Shown: positions 10,421 to 22,660 of the stretch, piece after piece | How the letters are laid out: each line of letters starts with the position of its first letter | How positions within the stretch are numbered: position 1 is the stretch's first letter | DNA from: Eurosta solidaginis | Lineage: Eukaryota; Arthropoda; Insecta; Diptera; Tephritidae | Assembly (NCBI RefSeq): GCF_040869045.1 | Contig: NC_090319.1 | Coordinates: 373,193,601 to 373,257,600 of the forward strand | Reading direction: 5' to 3' | Length of the DNA stretch: 64,000 bases | Notes under the pieces: model-generated | Database searches by the model: none | What the model was told of the DNA's origin: nothing | The model's input: only the letters and a program-made list of their open reading frames with translations | Program-made: the position numbers and the translations under genes

Positions 10421-11526
10421 AAAAAGATTAAAAATTGAACGAATTTTATTGTTGCTGCTAAGTGGAAAGAACCCGTTTAATGTACGAAAACTTATTTGCA
10501 GACATTTTTAAATTTTAATTTATTAGCTTTGCAAATATACAGCAAAAGAATGTATTCTATAAAGAATCAATCTAAGCGAAGAAGGCAATTTGGAGAAGTT
10601 TCACAACAATAAGACTGTTTGTCAATAGATCAATCATCGCAGAAGTGCGAAATCGAGTTCCACCCACGAAAGAAACGGCTTATAAGAGACTTACAAGGTA
10701 TAATCGAAACAGCTGTCGCCTTGTCTGTTCTAATGTCGCGTTGTTTAAATTCTTCCCAAATTGCTTAACAAAATGAATTTTCATTAAGTCACATATTTGG
10801 TAAAATCAAATATTCCCCAACCCATGGAGCAATCATGGCTGATATGAATAATTTGTATGTTATCAAACGTGATTTGTCAATCAGCAAGCAAAATCCACCT
10901 TGCGTGACGAAGGATAAAGCTGTTTGAGAGCATGAACAAATGTTGCAAAAAGCATCCCATTACTAAGAGATCATAGGGGGAGAAATGTGATATAACTTTC
11001 ATAAAAATGGTGCAAATGAGTATATAGGCTCAGCAAAGTTTTTGTATCGCATCCGTTTGTGGCAACAAAATATACGATGAAGGGTTGCGTGACTTCAGCG
11101 GTATAAATAAGTGTGTATACATGAATGACTGAGCGAATTTATTGTATATGTATATCGAAGAATAATTGCAGTGGTTAACATGGCAATAAATTAAGAGAAT
11201 TTCTCCATACAGATCAAAGAAAATACCCCGCAAAAATATTATTCATACTAGGTACACAAACTTAAATGATAAATTGCATAGAGGCGTGTATGGCAATAAA
11301 ATTAGAGTAAAATAGAAAAGTGTCACGTATTTATGTTGTCGAACACGTGAAGACGGAAAGAAAGAAAAAGTTTCACTATATAGTTTTTGCACTGCCCCTA
11401 TGTATTGGCAGCGATGCTACAAATAATTGAGCTACGATAGCCAAAGTCTATGTGGAGGGACTAACAAAAGTTTGTTGCATATGTTATGCTATGTGTTATA
11501 TTTGTCCACAAACTGCGTATGGTTTT
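10421..11526. other. no recognisable gene
   Basis: AT-rich sequence between two mobile remnants. No long open frame, tRNA or terminal repeat was identified. Confidence 0.4.
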
Positions 11527-14500
11527 TATACTCAGTTGAGCAGAGCTCACAGAGTATATTAAGTTTGATTGGATAACGGTTGGTTGTACATATATAAAGG
11601 AATCGAGATAGATATAGACTTCCATATATCAAAATAATCAGGATCGAAAAAAAATTTGATTGAGCCATGTCCGTCCGTCCGTCCGTTAACACGATAACTT
11701 GAGTAAATTTTGAGGTATCTTGATGAAATTTGGCATGTGGATTCCTGGGCACTCATCTCAGACCGCTATTTAAAATGAACGATATCGGACTATAACCACG
11801 CCCACTTTTTCGATATCGAAAATTTCGAAAAACCGAAAAAATGCGATAATTCATTGCCAAAGGCGGTTAAAGCGATGAAACTTGGCAGATGGGTTGAAGT
11901 TATGACACAGAATAGAAAATTAGTAAGATTTTAGACAATGGGCGTGGCACCGCCCACTTTTACAAGAAGGTAATTTAAAAGTTTTGCAAGCTGTAATTTG
12001 GCAGTCGTTGAAGATATCATGATGAAATTTGGCAGGAACGCTACTACTATTACTATATATGTGCTAAATAAAAATTATCAAAATTGGATGAAGAACACGC
12101 CCACTTTTTAAAAAAAATTTTTTTTAAATTCAAATTTTAACAAAAAATTTAATATCTTTACTGTATATAAGTAATTTAAGTCAAAATTCAACTCCTGTAA
12201 TGATATGATGCAACAAAATACAAAAATAAAAGAAAATTTCAAAATAGGCGTGGCTCCGCCCATTTTCACTTAGTTTGTCTAGAATACTTTTAATGCCATA
12301 AGTCGAACAAAAATTTACCAATCCTTCTCAAATTTGGTGCAGACATAGACTCTATGACGGTAACTGTTCTCTGTGAAAATGGACGAAATCGGTGGAAGCC
12401 ACGCCCAGTTTTTATACACAGTCCACCGTCTGTCCTTCCGCTCGGCCGTTAACACAATAACTTGAGCAAAAACCGATATATCTTTACTAAACTTAGCCCA
12501 CCTACTTATCTGAACTCACTTTATCATGGTATAAAAAATGGCCGAAATCCGACCATAACCACGCCCACTTTATCGATATCGAAAATTACGAAAAATGAAA
12601 AAAATGCCATAATTCTATACCAAATACGAAAAAAGGGATGAAACATGGTAACTGGATTGGTTTATTGACGCAAAATATAACTTTGGAAAAAACTTTGTAA
12701 AATGGGTGTGACACCTACCATATTAAGTAGAAGAAAATGAAAAAGTTCTACAAGGCGAAATCAACAGCCCTTGGAATCTTGGCAGGAATACTGTTAGTGG
12801 TATTGCATATATAAATAAATTCGCAGTACCCGACAGATGATTTTCTGGATCACCTGGTCCACATTTTGGTCGATATCGCGAGAACACCTTCACATATACA
12901 TCTAAGGGCCACTCGCTTTTAAAAGCCTCATTAATACCTTTAATTTGATATCCATATCGTACAAACACATTCTAGAGTCACCCCTGGCCCACCCTAATGG
13001 CGATATCTCGAAAAGGCGTCCACCTATAGACCTAATGCCCACTTCCTCTTAAAATGCTCAGTAACACATGTCGTTTGATACCCATATCGCACAAACATTC
13101 TAGAGTCATCCCTGGCCGACCCTAATGACGATATCTCGAAAAGGCGTCCACCTATAGACCTAATGCCCACTCCCTCTTAAAATGCTCAGTAACACCTTTC
13201 GTTTGATACCCATATCATACAAACACATTCTAGCGTCACCCCTGGCCCAGCCTAATGGCGATATCTCGAAAAGGCGTCCACCTATAGACCTAATGCCCAC
13301 TCCCTCTTAAAATGCTCAGTAACACCTTTCGTTTGATACCCATATCGTACAAACACATTCTAGCGTCACCCTGGCCCACCCTAATGGCGATATCTCGAAA
13401 AGGCCTATAGAACTAAGGATTACTCCCTTACTCACCCATATCGTAAAAACATTCTAGAGTCACCCTTGGTCCACCTTTATGGCGATATTTCGAAAAGGCG
13501 TCCACCTATAGAACTAAGGATTACTCCCTTTTAAAATACTCATTACCACCTTTCTTTTGATACCCATATCGTACAAACACATTCTAGAGTCACCCCTGGC
13601 CCACCCTAATGGCGATATCTCGAAAAGGCGTCCACCTATAGACCTAATGCCCACTCCCTCTTAAAATGCTCAGTAACACCTTTCGGTTGATACCCATATC
13701 GTACAAACACATTCTAGCGTCACCCTGGCCCACCCTAATGGCGATATCTCGAAAAGGCCTATAGAACTAAGGATTACTCCCTTTTAAAATACTCATTACC
13801 ACCTTTCATTTGATACCCATATCGTACAAACACATTCTAGAGTCACCCTTGGCCCACCCTAATGGCGATATCTCGAAAAGGCGTCCACCTATAGACCTAA
13901 TGCCCAATCCCTCATAAAATGCTCAGTAACACCTTTCGTTTGATACCCATATCGTACAAACATTATAGAGTCACCCCTGCCCCACACTAATGGCGATATC
14001 TCGAAAAGACGTCCACCTATAGACCTAATTCCCACTCCCTCTTAAAATGCTCAGTAACACCTTTCGTTTGATACCCATATCGTACAAACACATTCTAGAG
14101 TCACCCCTGGCCCACCCTAATGACGATATCTCGAAAAGGCGTCCACTTATAGACCTAATGCCCACTCCCTCTTAAAATGCTCAATAACACCTTTCGTTTG
14201 ATACCCATATCGTACAAACATTCTAGAGTCACCCCTGGCCCACCCTAATGGCAATATCTCGAAAAGGCGTCCACCTATAGACCTAATGCCCACTCCCTCT
14301 TAAAATGCTCAGTAACACTTTTCATTTGATTCCCATATCGTACAAACACATTCTAGAGACACCCCTGGTCCACCTTTATGGCGATATCTCGAAACGGCGT
14401 CCACCTATGGAACTAAGGATCACTCCTTTTCAAAATACTCATTAACAGCTTTCATTTGATACCCATATCGTACAAACATATTCTAGAGTCACCCCTGGTC

Positions 14501-14988
14501 CACCTTTATGACGATTTCTCGAAAAGGCGTCCACCGATAGACCTAAGGCCCACTCCCTCTTAAAATGCTCATTACCACCTTTCATTTGATACCCATATCG
14601 TACAAACACATTCTAGAGTCACCCCTGGTCCACCATAATGGCGATATCTCGAAAAGGCGTCCACCGATAGACCTAAGGCCCACTCCCTCTTAAAATGCTC
14701 AGTAACACCTTTCATTTGATACCCATATCGTACAAACAAATTCTAGAGTCAGCCCTGGTCCACCTTTATGGCGATATCCCTAAATGGCGTCCATCCATAG
14801 AACTATGGCCTACTCTCTCTTAAAATACTCTTTAATACCTTCCATTTGATACACATGTCATATAACCACATTCCAGGGTTACCCTTGGTTCATTTTCCTA
14901 CATGGTGATTTTCCTTATTTTGTCTCCATAGCTCTCAACTGAGTATGTAATGTTCGGTTACACCCGAACTTAGCCTTCGTTACTTGTT
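11527..14988 (+). mobile_element. INE-1/DINE-1-like (Helentron-associated) element, long copy
   Basis: One end is the hairpin TATACTCAGTTGAGC...GCTCACAGAGTATA. It is followed by atatagacttccatatatca, a (GTCC)n microsatellite at about 11671-11690, and repeated segments of the type cacgcccactttt/gggcgtggcaccgcccac. The other end is ATGTTCGGTTACACCCGAAC with a short hairpin, then cttcgttacttgtt. This layout (terminal hairpin, 'gccatgtccgtccgtcc', CACGCCCAC blocks) parallels Drosophila INE-1/DINE-1. It has no ORF. It is unusually long because of the internal minisatellite at 12900-14925. Confidence 0.8.
12900..14925 (+). repeat. ~130-bp minisatellite, about 16 units
   Basis: Units share tttgatacccatatcgtac, aaacacattctagagtcacc, ggcgatatctcgaaaaggcg and tccacctatagacctaatgc. 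Unit starts (TTTGATA) fall near 12945, 13075, 13202, 13332, 13555, 13685, 13810, 13938, 14067, 14197, 14326, 14456, 14584, 14714 and 14846, mostly 128-132 apart. One unit around 13430 is internally deleted. Units differ by scattered substitutions and by two subtypes (cctaatgcccactccctc versus aactaaggattactccc). Confidence 0.92.
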
Positions 14989-16047
14989 TATACTCAGAGT
15001 GCTTTGCACACAGAGTATTTTAACTTTGATTGGCTGGTTGTACAGGTATAAAGGAATCGAGATAGATATAGACTTCCATATATCAAAATCATCAGTATCG
15101 AAAAAAAATTTGATTGAGCCATGTCCGTCCGTCCGCCCGTCCGCCTGTCCGTTAACACGATAACTTGAGTAAATATTGATATATCTTCACCAAAATTGGA
15201 AAATGAGTGAAATGGGATGATAACCACGCCCACTTTTTATATATATAACATTTTGGAAAACACAAAAAACCTGAACTGATATTGAGACTGTTAATAAAAA
15301 TTACAAAAATTTTTTTAAAATGGGCGTGGCACCGCCCACTTGTGATAAAATCTATTTTACAAATATTATTAAACATAAATCAAAAATCGTGAAACCTATC
15401 GTAACAAAATTCGGCAGAGAAGTTGCCTTTACTATAAGGAATGCTTTGCAGAAAAATTAACGAAATCGGTTAAAGACCACGCCCACTTTTATATAAAAGA
15501 TTTTTAAAAGCGCCGTGGACGAATAAAATACGCTATATCTTTGCAAAAAGCAACTTTGTATTAATGGTATTTCATTTCCCAAGTGTATTTATAAGAATAA
15601 ATAGGAAAAACTTCAAATTTTCAAAAATGGGCGTGGCACCGCCTCTTTTATGACTAAGCAATTTTCTATGTTTCGGGAGCCATAACTCGAAGAAAAATTA
15701 ACATATCGTAATGAAATTGTGTACACATATTTTCCTTATAGCAGAAAATATTGCTAGTAAAAATGGAAGGGATCGGTTAAAGACCACGGCAGCTTAAATA
15801 TAAAACAAGTTTAAAAGGATCGTATACTAGAATAATAAGCTATAACTTAGCAAAAAATAGTTTTGAATCAATGATATTTTCCTTATCATGTTTTAATGTA
15901 AGGGGAAATGTGGAGACATTTTTTTTTAAATGGGCGGTGCGCCGTGTTATGTAGAAAAGTAATTTATCTGAAATGAAATGTACAATTGAAGTTCACGCTG
16001 AGTATATAAAGTTCGGTTACATTCGAACTTAGACATCTTTACTTGTT
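14989..16047 (+). mobile_element. DINE-1-like element, second copy, abutting the first
   Basis: Starts TATACTCAGAGTGCTTTGC...AGAGTAT immediately after the acttgtt end of the preceding copy. It includes a (GTCC)n-type stretch at 15122-15150 and several accgcccac blocks, and ends gttcggttacattcgaactt then tttacttgtt. Noncoding. It lacks the minisatellite of its neighbour. Confidence 0.8.
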
Positions 16048-16479
16048 TTTACTGATATTAGAGAGAAACTCGAAAATGTGACACGGAATTTCTACAAACA
16101 CAAGTTTACGAATTTTCTTTCTTCATCATCAAGCATCGGGTACCGAGCTTTGAACTCGAGTATCTGCATTTATACTGGTGTTAAGCTGGCTCTATCCACT
16201 CAGATGTTTATGTTCCCCGCTGCGCACTATATTCATCAAATTAAGTGTTTTTTATGATCGGCGGTCTCCAATTTTCCCTCGGCGCATTACTATATACTCT
16301 ATAGATATGGATAGTTCGCCAATAATAACAGCAGAAGACAGCCAACTCAAAAGTGGAAAAGAAGCGCATACATCTCCTTCAGGATCATGAAAACTCATGA
16401 AAATTTGGTCGATAGTAGAATTACCTAGCCTGACGCCTCACCAATAAGTAATAGAATCCACTCACCTCATTGACATTGG
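16048..16479. other. no recognisable gene
   Basis: Short open frame at 16178-16390 without family motif. Nothing else identified. Confidence 0.35.
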
Positions 16480-16832
16480 GTGTCAATATTTTGCGAAAAA
16501 AAAAAAAAACTAGGGAAAGAAAAGGAAGAGAAAGTAAGTGAAAGGAAAGGCAAGGAAAGAAAACGAAACTGGAAGGCGTGTTATCAATTTGTTACAGAAG
16601 TGCTAACCGCTTTTTATAGGTGTGTTATCGACGGGTTGTCGATTTGTTATCGATGTGTTATAAGTTTATTATCGATAAAAAAGGTTATTACTGAGTTATC
16701 AATTTGCTGCCATTGAACTATTTGTTATCGATCGAGATATTTGTTTTCGCTTTTATATCTAAAAGTTGTCGATTATTCATCTAAATGTTATCAATTATCT
16801 AATTGTGATTTTTGGCGACCTCTTAATTATTT

Positions 16833-16886
16833 ACTTATTTTGTTTAAAGCTGGCTTCAGGTCAAATTGAGTAAAACACAATATGTT
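16833..16886 (+). repeat. left 54-bp inverted repeat of the Penelope-like element
   Basis: Exact reverse complement of 17745-17798; contains tttaaagctggcttcaggtc. Confidence 0.92.
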
Positions 16887-17044
16887 TAAGTTTTATTACC
16901 AATATATTTCGGCTACTCTTCCGGTAACCGTCTTCAGGGCGTAACTATTGACAAAATCGAAACAAAATAAAATAAAACATTGACAATTGCACATATTAAA
17001 AATTATAAAATTGAACAAAATATATGTACATACATTGCATTTAT

Positions 17045-17749
17045 TTACACGTCTGCTCTGTCTGACTTGGAGCTGTGTACTGTCTTGTTGGAAAGTAAAT
17101 ATTTGTAGCTGTGCGCGCAGTTCGCTATATCTGTCTTATAATTGAGCCTAATGTTTGTATCTTTGTCGACGATATGTAACATTTCTAGAGTGAAACGTTT
17201 GCTATAATGTTGTTCTTGCTGGAGAATCTTTGTTTCTTCAAAATTTGGTGTATGTGCTCTCATTTTACAGTGCATCATGAGTGCTGTTTTTTGATTCATT
17301 ACATTATGGCAATGTTTTAAATCCGACTTGTGTTGGGCAAGTCTACTTTTCAATTTTTGTTTGCTTGTTCCTACATAAACACTATGGCAAGGCTCATTGT
17401 TTTTACCTCCTTTGCATGGAATTTCATAAACTACGTTACTTTTTTCCATTTCGGGTATTTTAGATTTTGTTTTGTTGAAAAAGTTTTTCAAGGTATTAAT
17501 AGGTTTGTGTGCTATTTTAATATTTTCTTTATTGTAACAATCTGACGTCGCGAGTCGTTCAGAGAGTTGAGGTACATAAATAATTGATTTGAAAATTACT
17601 GGGTTTTCGGATTTTTGCTTTTGGTTTTGATGTTTTGATTTATTTAATAAGCTTTTAATAGTTTTATCGGGGAAATCGTTATTCCTTAGTAATGCAAATA
17701 TTTCTTTTTCTATTTGGTTGTGGTACATCTCATCTGAACTTTGTAACAT
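17045..17749 (-). pseudogene. Penelope-like GIY-YIG endonuclease fragment (RT missing)
   Basis: An uninterrupted 234-codon frame. Residues 1-40 (IEKEIFALLRNNDFPDKTIK) resemble the segment that follows the RT in Penelope-like elements. Residues 52-62 contain the IIYVPQLSER block. Residues 105-140 form the GIY-YIG nuclease: VVYEIPC, then a Cys at 121, VYVGTSKQKLKSRLAQH with Arg136 and His140. A glutamate in TLEMLHI (about 189) would be the metal-ligand residue. The family normally carries an N-terminal telomerase-like RT, absent here; an in-frame stop lies just before the ATG inside the inverted repeat, so the frame is a truncated remnant even though the endonuclease itself looks intact. The ATG overlaps the inverted repeat. 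Confidence 0.85.
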
Positions 17750-17798
17750 ATTGTGTTTTACTCAATTTGACCTGAAGCCAGCTTTAAACAAAATAAGT
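17745..17798 (+). repeat. right 54-bp inverted repeat of the Penelope-like element
   Basis: Exact reverse complement of 16833-16886; includes the start codon of the endonuclease frame at 17749-17747. Confidence 0.92.
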
Positions 17799-18420
17799 TA
17801 TCAATTATCTATCGAAAAAATATTAATATGTTAATGACAAATTATCGATTTTCTATCAAAAAAAGTATCAATATTTTACCGAAAAGTTATCGAGCTACTT
17901 CAAAAAGTTATGTACTATCTAAGGAAGAGTTATATATTTATATTTGTATTTATTATCGAAACGTTTTTGATTTTTTATCCGAGTGTTACGTAATTATTGT
18001 GGGCGTACTATCGATTTATTATTAAAAAGTATTCGATATGTTAACGAAAATTTATTTACGATTTTTCATCGATAAATTATAGATTTTTTATTAAACATTT
18101 ACCGATTTGATATCGAAAAGTTGTCGATTTTTCACCGGAGTATTACCAATGTCGATAACACATCTGCAACCCTGACGCAACCCTAAGAAGTGTATGATTG
18201 AGTGATAACAAGCTGATAGCATATTAAGCCTATATCCGGTCGGTAGTTACAGATAAGAAGGCGACGAAGCTCCACATTTATTAAATTTATTTGTTTTTCT
18301 TAAAGTTGCCCCTGTTTTGGGTTAAGTTCAACTCCTGAGAGAGCTCTAGTTTACTTGGATCATTAGTTTTCTGGACGTACACTATTTATGTTTTCGTTAA
18401 CCATGAATCTTTCGTTAGAC

Positions 18421-19391
18421 CCCATGCATCCCATGCAGGCGGCCACCAGCCTGGTTGATACATACTCCGCGCCACATGGCGACAATTACATTTCCATTTG
18501 CTAATATTGTCAACGAAGTGGAGACTCAAGTTTATTCATATTTAATTTTATTGTATTTCTTGCTCTGGCTGCTTATTGAGTCTGCTTTAAATGTTTTACT
18601 GGCAATTGTTGACTGAGGTAGCAACTGTACATATTAACTGAGTATTGCCATTGTTGTTGCATACGTATTGACTGTAAATAATGTTTGTTGTTAGAAGAAA
18701 GTGTCAGATGGTAATTTGCATGGGTTTAAATTTATTTTGTTATTTACTTACATTTCATACATGCATATGTATGTTTATGTCATGTATTATGTTGTTCATA
18801 CTCATTTGTATGTATGAACTTTAAAAAATGAAGCTACTTATTTACATTGCTGATGCCTCTTTCAGTTTCTTTTTTCAATAAAGCTTGATCTTCCAGCATG
18901 CGCTTATGTGCTTCATATTTTGCTCAGTAGCTTCAACTTTATTTAAGTTAATATTTTTTTTTTTTTGTTTTTTTTTTTTTTTAAATGTAGCAAACTGTTA
19001 GCATTGCAAAAACAAATTAAATACAGTGTGCAAATAGGCATATATTTATACAGACATGTTTTTTCACAAAATATATTTATATTTGTATTAAAAAGTGAAA
19101 AGTCATGAAATTGTAAATTGCAATAAATAATATGAAGAGATGAAGAACTTGTAGCAAAAATGGAAAGTGTTAATCGTCTGGTTATGTAAATAGATCAGGC
19201 AAATATGACGACTTTTATTTTATGCCTGTGTTTTCTCGGTTATTGCCTCTGCTTTTTGAACCGTGTTTTTCTAGATCTACGAGTATACTTCTGCCATGAA
19301 AATTAGCTAAGCGAAATGGTGTTCGTACAGTCAAAATTTTAAATTTTTTATCTTTTGGATTTTTAATCATGGTAAGACGAAGGAATGCCCA
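18421..19391. other. no recognisable gene
   Basis: AT-rich intergenic sequence with an interrupted poly(T) tract at about 18953-18982. No motif recognised. Confidence 0.4.
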
Positions 19392-19540
19392 GGTGGAAAA
19401 CGATTGAAACTACCTTGGTGTGACCAATTGGCGCTAGTTAACAGAACGAAGAAGCGACTGGTGCCCGTTGTTGGACGGCCACACATGACCGTTTAAAGGG
19501 TTAAGCGCCAATTAAGTAAGTACCTAAGTAAAACGACATT
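19392..19540 (+). pseudogene. RTE 3' end fragment
   Basis: Starts at ggtggaaaacgattgaaact and includes gtgaccaattggcgc and ttgttggacggccac, ending gcgccaattaagtaagtacc. The same terminal segment closes the RTE copies at 42524-43434 and 48491-49423. Only the last ~45 codons and the TAAG-type tail remain. Confidence 0.75.
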
Positions 19541-20560
19541 TATTGGAGGTGGAAGCTGTTCGTCACTAACTCTCACTGACGTTGCCGTTCAAATGGGTGT
19601 AAGTCAATTCCTCAATTAGATCGAATTAAACCAAAAAACGGCTGGCTGAATTAGTTTGGCTCGTTGTTTTTTGGACATACGGAACTGTAAAAAGCACACT
19701 CAACATTCGCGAAATCTCCAATATTTTTGATTGGGCGCACGATTTTCCAAAAACCACCAAAAGACCTTTTTTGTGGCATCTTCAAATTAATGTGACAAAA
19801 GAAATATAAGAAAACTCACAGAAATTTGGATTTTTTTATCTCATATTTTTTAGCAGAAGCGTATAAAATCCAGGGTGACTGATGAAGTTCTGTTGAACGC
19901 GCCCTAAAATATTCCTCAAAATTTGTTATTCCAATTCTAAATACAAATTCCTTGCAAGTTTTTCATTCTCCCATTCTTCGTATTAAAAATAAAAAATATC
20001 CGAGAGTTTTTCCACTTTTCCCTTTCCTCTTGTTCGGAACAATGTGAGAAAAAGGAAACACCGATGGAGAAACAAACTTAGGTATTATAAATGTGATTGA
20101 AAAGGAAATTACTCTGCCATTTTAAGGAATTTTTTCACGTTGTTTAGAGCTTATATAATTGCATAATTCTAAACACCAATTTTTTATAGATGCATATTAT
20201 AAGTGCCACAAAAAAAAAATTGTGGCTCATGTGACATTGCCGACGTCTTTCAAAAGTAGCAAATTGGCAAAGCATGGTGGCTGCGATGACTGATACGTTT
20301 CCTAACTGGAGTTTACCATTAAAATAAATATAGCTAACTCTGCTGTCAGTTTCCTCATAGTCCACCAAGTATGTGACGCATTATATCTGTTTAAGCTACT
20401 AGGGAGTGGTAACGCCTACTTTGGTCGTTAATCAATCTAAAAAGCACCCAGTAGCTTAGGTTGAAGCAAATTATAAGCGCTAGCCAAACTTAATCAAAAT
20501 AATGTGAATATTTTCGGAGAACACCACGCTCATACATTTTGACAGAAAAAAATAATAATA
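19541..20560. other. no recognisable gene
   Basis: AT-rich. A 74-codon minus-strand frame at 20144-20368 has no family motif that I recognise and could be repeat-derived. Confidence 0.35.
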
Positions 20561-20565
20561 TTAGC

Positions 20566-20950
20566 TTTGTTCGCGTATTTTTCCAACAGAAACTCACAAA
20601 CAGCCAAAATCCCCTCAACTATCCTCTCATAGAGAAAAATATGTAAAAAAGTACGCGAACAGAAATCCATCAAAAACTATCACAATTTGCGAACAGCTGA
20701 TGAATTATTTGGCGGTATAAAAAATTATAAAAAGTTGTTGTGTCATAGATGGTGGATGTCCGTAAAATGTGTCCATCTTGTTCCGCGAGAGTCACCAATT
20801 CGTCCAGATGTTCACCCTCATTATTTTCATAAACACATACCAACAATTTTGCCAACAGAAAATTGCAGCTCTCAGCAAAATGAAATATCACTTTGCTCTT
20901 TCTTTTTCTTCATTTTTTGTTGGAGAGCCGGGTACGCGAACAGAAAAAAC
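20566..20950. repeat. possible short inverted-repeat element
   Basis: The phrase ttgttcgcgtatttttcc at 20568 is mirrored by gtacgcgaacagaaa at 20653 and again at 20933. The unit may be a small inverted-repeat transposon remnant. The open frames 20687-21038 overlap it and show no motif. Confidence 0.35.
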
Positions 20951-21010
20951 CTGCAAAATTTTCAAAATTTGCAAAATCAGCAGAAAACTGGAATACCTGA
21001 ACGAAGCTAT

Positions 21011-21473
21011 TGTGACGAATATTCGCATCACTAAATAAATGCACAACAAAAACCTTAAAGCAAGCTACATAAACACATTAATCATCATGTACACACATGC
21101 ATACATCAGAGAGATACTCACAAACGCATATCATCATCAGCCGAAGTAGTACTCACATATACACACGCATATGGTTACACACTACAAATTCACGCGCTTA
21201 TGGCTGGTAACAAGGTAGAGGATTCTAGAAGAAGAAACATCTAGACATTTGGGCAGAGAGTATAAAAGCATCACAAGCTGAGTAGTCAGGACTCAGTTTG
21301 ATTTAAGCACGCTATTGGTTGCGAAGTATAAGTGTTATTGTGAAGTACTTTCAAAGTAGTCTAATAAAGACCATTTTGCATTATTGAATATCGGAGTTAT
21401 TTATTCAACAATTTAGCGATACGAAGTTTAGTAGAAGGTGTAAAATAAGTGGTGTTTCCCTAAATTCGTTACA
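21011..21473 (+). mobile_element. solo LTR of a retrotransposon
   Basis: The 463-bp unit starts TGTGACGAATATTCGCATCA and ends AAATTCGTTACA, with near-inverted termini (TGTgACGAAT / ATTCGTTACA). It has TATAAAAG at 21261-21268 and an initiator TCAGTT at 21293-21298, and AATAAA at 21363-21368 followed by ccattttgcattattg. No flanking gag-pol is present and no clear TSD was found. A second copy lies at 34856-35398 with the same promoter spacing. Confidence 0.7.
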
Positions 21474-22064
21474 ATGTGTTTCTGTTAATGTATTACATAT
21501 CAACAGATTTATATTTTTAGTTAACAATGTCCGGCAGTTGACTCTGGTGCTAATCAGTAAAGGCTTGTCAAAACCACACCTCATTATTATTTTTGTCATT
21601 GCGTCAAAAGTGAAAATATTGAATTCCGAAATACCAAGCAAATAAATTTGAATTGTTTAACGCATTCACACATAACTGTTTTCACTACTTGCAGCGCCAC
21701 CTACAACAACAATAATAACAGTAAATAACTAACCTTTTATTAGCCAGTGAATTTGTATGCCAACTTATTGGCCATCATCGACTGTGCACTTAAGTCAACA
21801 TTGCAAAAAAAAAAAAAACAGTCACTTGAGACATCATTTTTTCATGCTTCTAAGGTTTTTAACACTTAGTACTTTTGTATAATATGTTTGTTGGTATTGT
21901 TGTTAACATTTTTTAAAAATATTTACACACATTTGCGTATGTGCTTGGAGAATTAAATTTTAGTAGAAAGTGTCTTTTCTTGTTATTCAAATACTTGTAA
22001 TTTTCGAATTTGATGATTTGAATGTCTGGACCTCGAACATTTCACGATCATATAATCTTTAAGG

Positions 22065-22660
22065 GGTGTTTTCACTATCTTTAGTCACTTATCACTGAAG
22101 CTTCGCGCCTCAGTTAAGTGTAAACAAAAGTCAGCTGATTGGCTAGTTTTCATGTATTCAAAAGAGATTTTTTTTATTCGTTCGACAAAATCTTCACAAT
22201 TTTAGATTTAACAGGGGCATTGCGAGTTCATACAAGTGAAAAATCATGCTATTCATCCATTGCCATATGTACCTGTCAAATAATAGATGGCCAGAGAATG
22301 GAAGAAAGGTTTGTTTTTTGCTCGCGGTTATTAAAGTGCCAAGAATTGCCAATTTGTGTTTCAAATCAGCTTTTATTTTAAATGTGTATGTAGAAATTAA
22401 GTCTACAGACTAATACTCATTTCTGAAATCTAGTTAATAAATATTTGTTATAATGTTATAACTAGTCGTCTACAAAAATGTTAGAAAAATACTATTGAGC
22501 AAGTGATTTAAGAAACCGAACAGCAATTGAACAGCTGATCGAGGCTGTTTACTATTGTGAACGTTTTTTACAAACATTCGCCACTTGCATGAATTGACAT
22601 TGAACCAAGCATTGGTCACTCAGTGCTGGTGAAAACGAAAATGTCAAATGTAGCTATCTG
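22065..22660. repeat. direct repeat, copy A
   Basis: Contains cgcctcagttaagtgtaaac, gattggctagttttcatgta, attcgttcgacaaaatcttc and, at 22613, ggtcactcagtgctggtgaa with aacgaaaatgtcaaa. The same order of phrases recurs at 23270-23473. Unknown repeat type. Confidence 0.55.

Larger units (their letters stand above)
16801..17798 (-). mobile_element. Penelope-like element, truncated, with inverted terminal repeats and TSD
   Basis: A 54-bp perfect inverted repeat (16833-16886 and 17745-17798) brackets a reading frame for the Penelope C-terminal endonuclease only. A 14-bp direct repeat, GTTATCAATTATCT, at 16787-16800 and 17797-17810 is a likely target-site duplication; it leaves a 32-bp extension outside the left inverted repeat, as is known for Penelope elements. 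The reverse transcriptase is missing. Inserted into TATCGAT block 1. Confidence 0.8.
16480..18420 (+). repeat. TATCGAT-rich dispersed element, block 1 (interrupted)
   Basis: After an A-rich, purine-rich start (16495-16570) the sequence is a string of phrases built on gttatcgatttgttatcga. The series is interrupted at 16801-17796 by a Penelope-like element and continues to about 18150. The tail near 18340-18395 (gagagctctagtttacttgg, ctggacgtacac) recurs at 63510-63555 after block 3, which shows these are copies of one dispersed element and not simple-sequence drift. Confidence 0.7.

Noticed and set aside
12900..14925. Regularly spaced repeats resembling a CRISPR-like array
   Set aside because: The whole ~130-bp unit is repeated with no unique spacers, and the context is a eukaryotic DINE-1-like element.
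16787..17810. The inverted repeats at 16833 and 17745 as evidence of a cut-and-paste DNA transposon
   Set aside because: The encoded protein is the GIY-YIG part of Penelope-like retroelements, which are known to carry inverted as well as direct terminal repeats.
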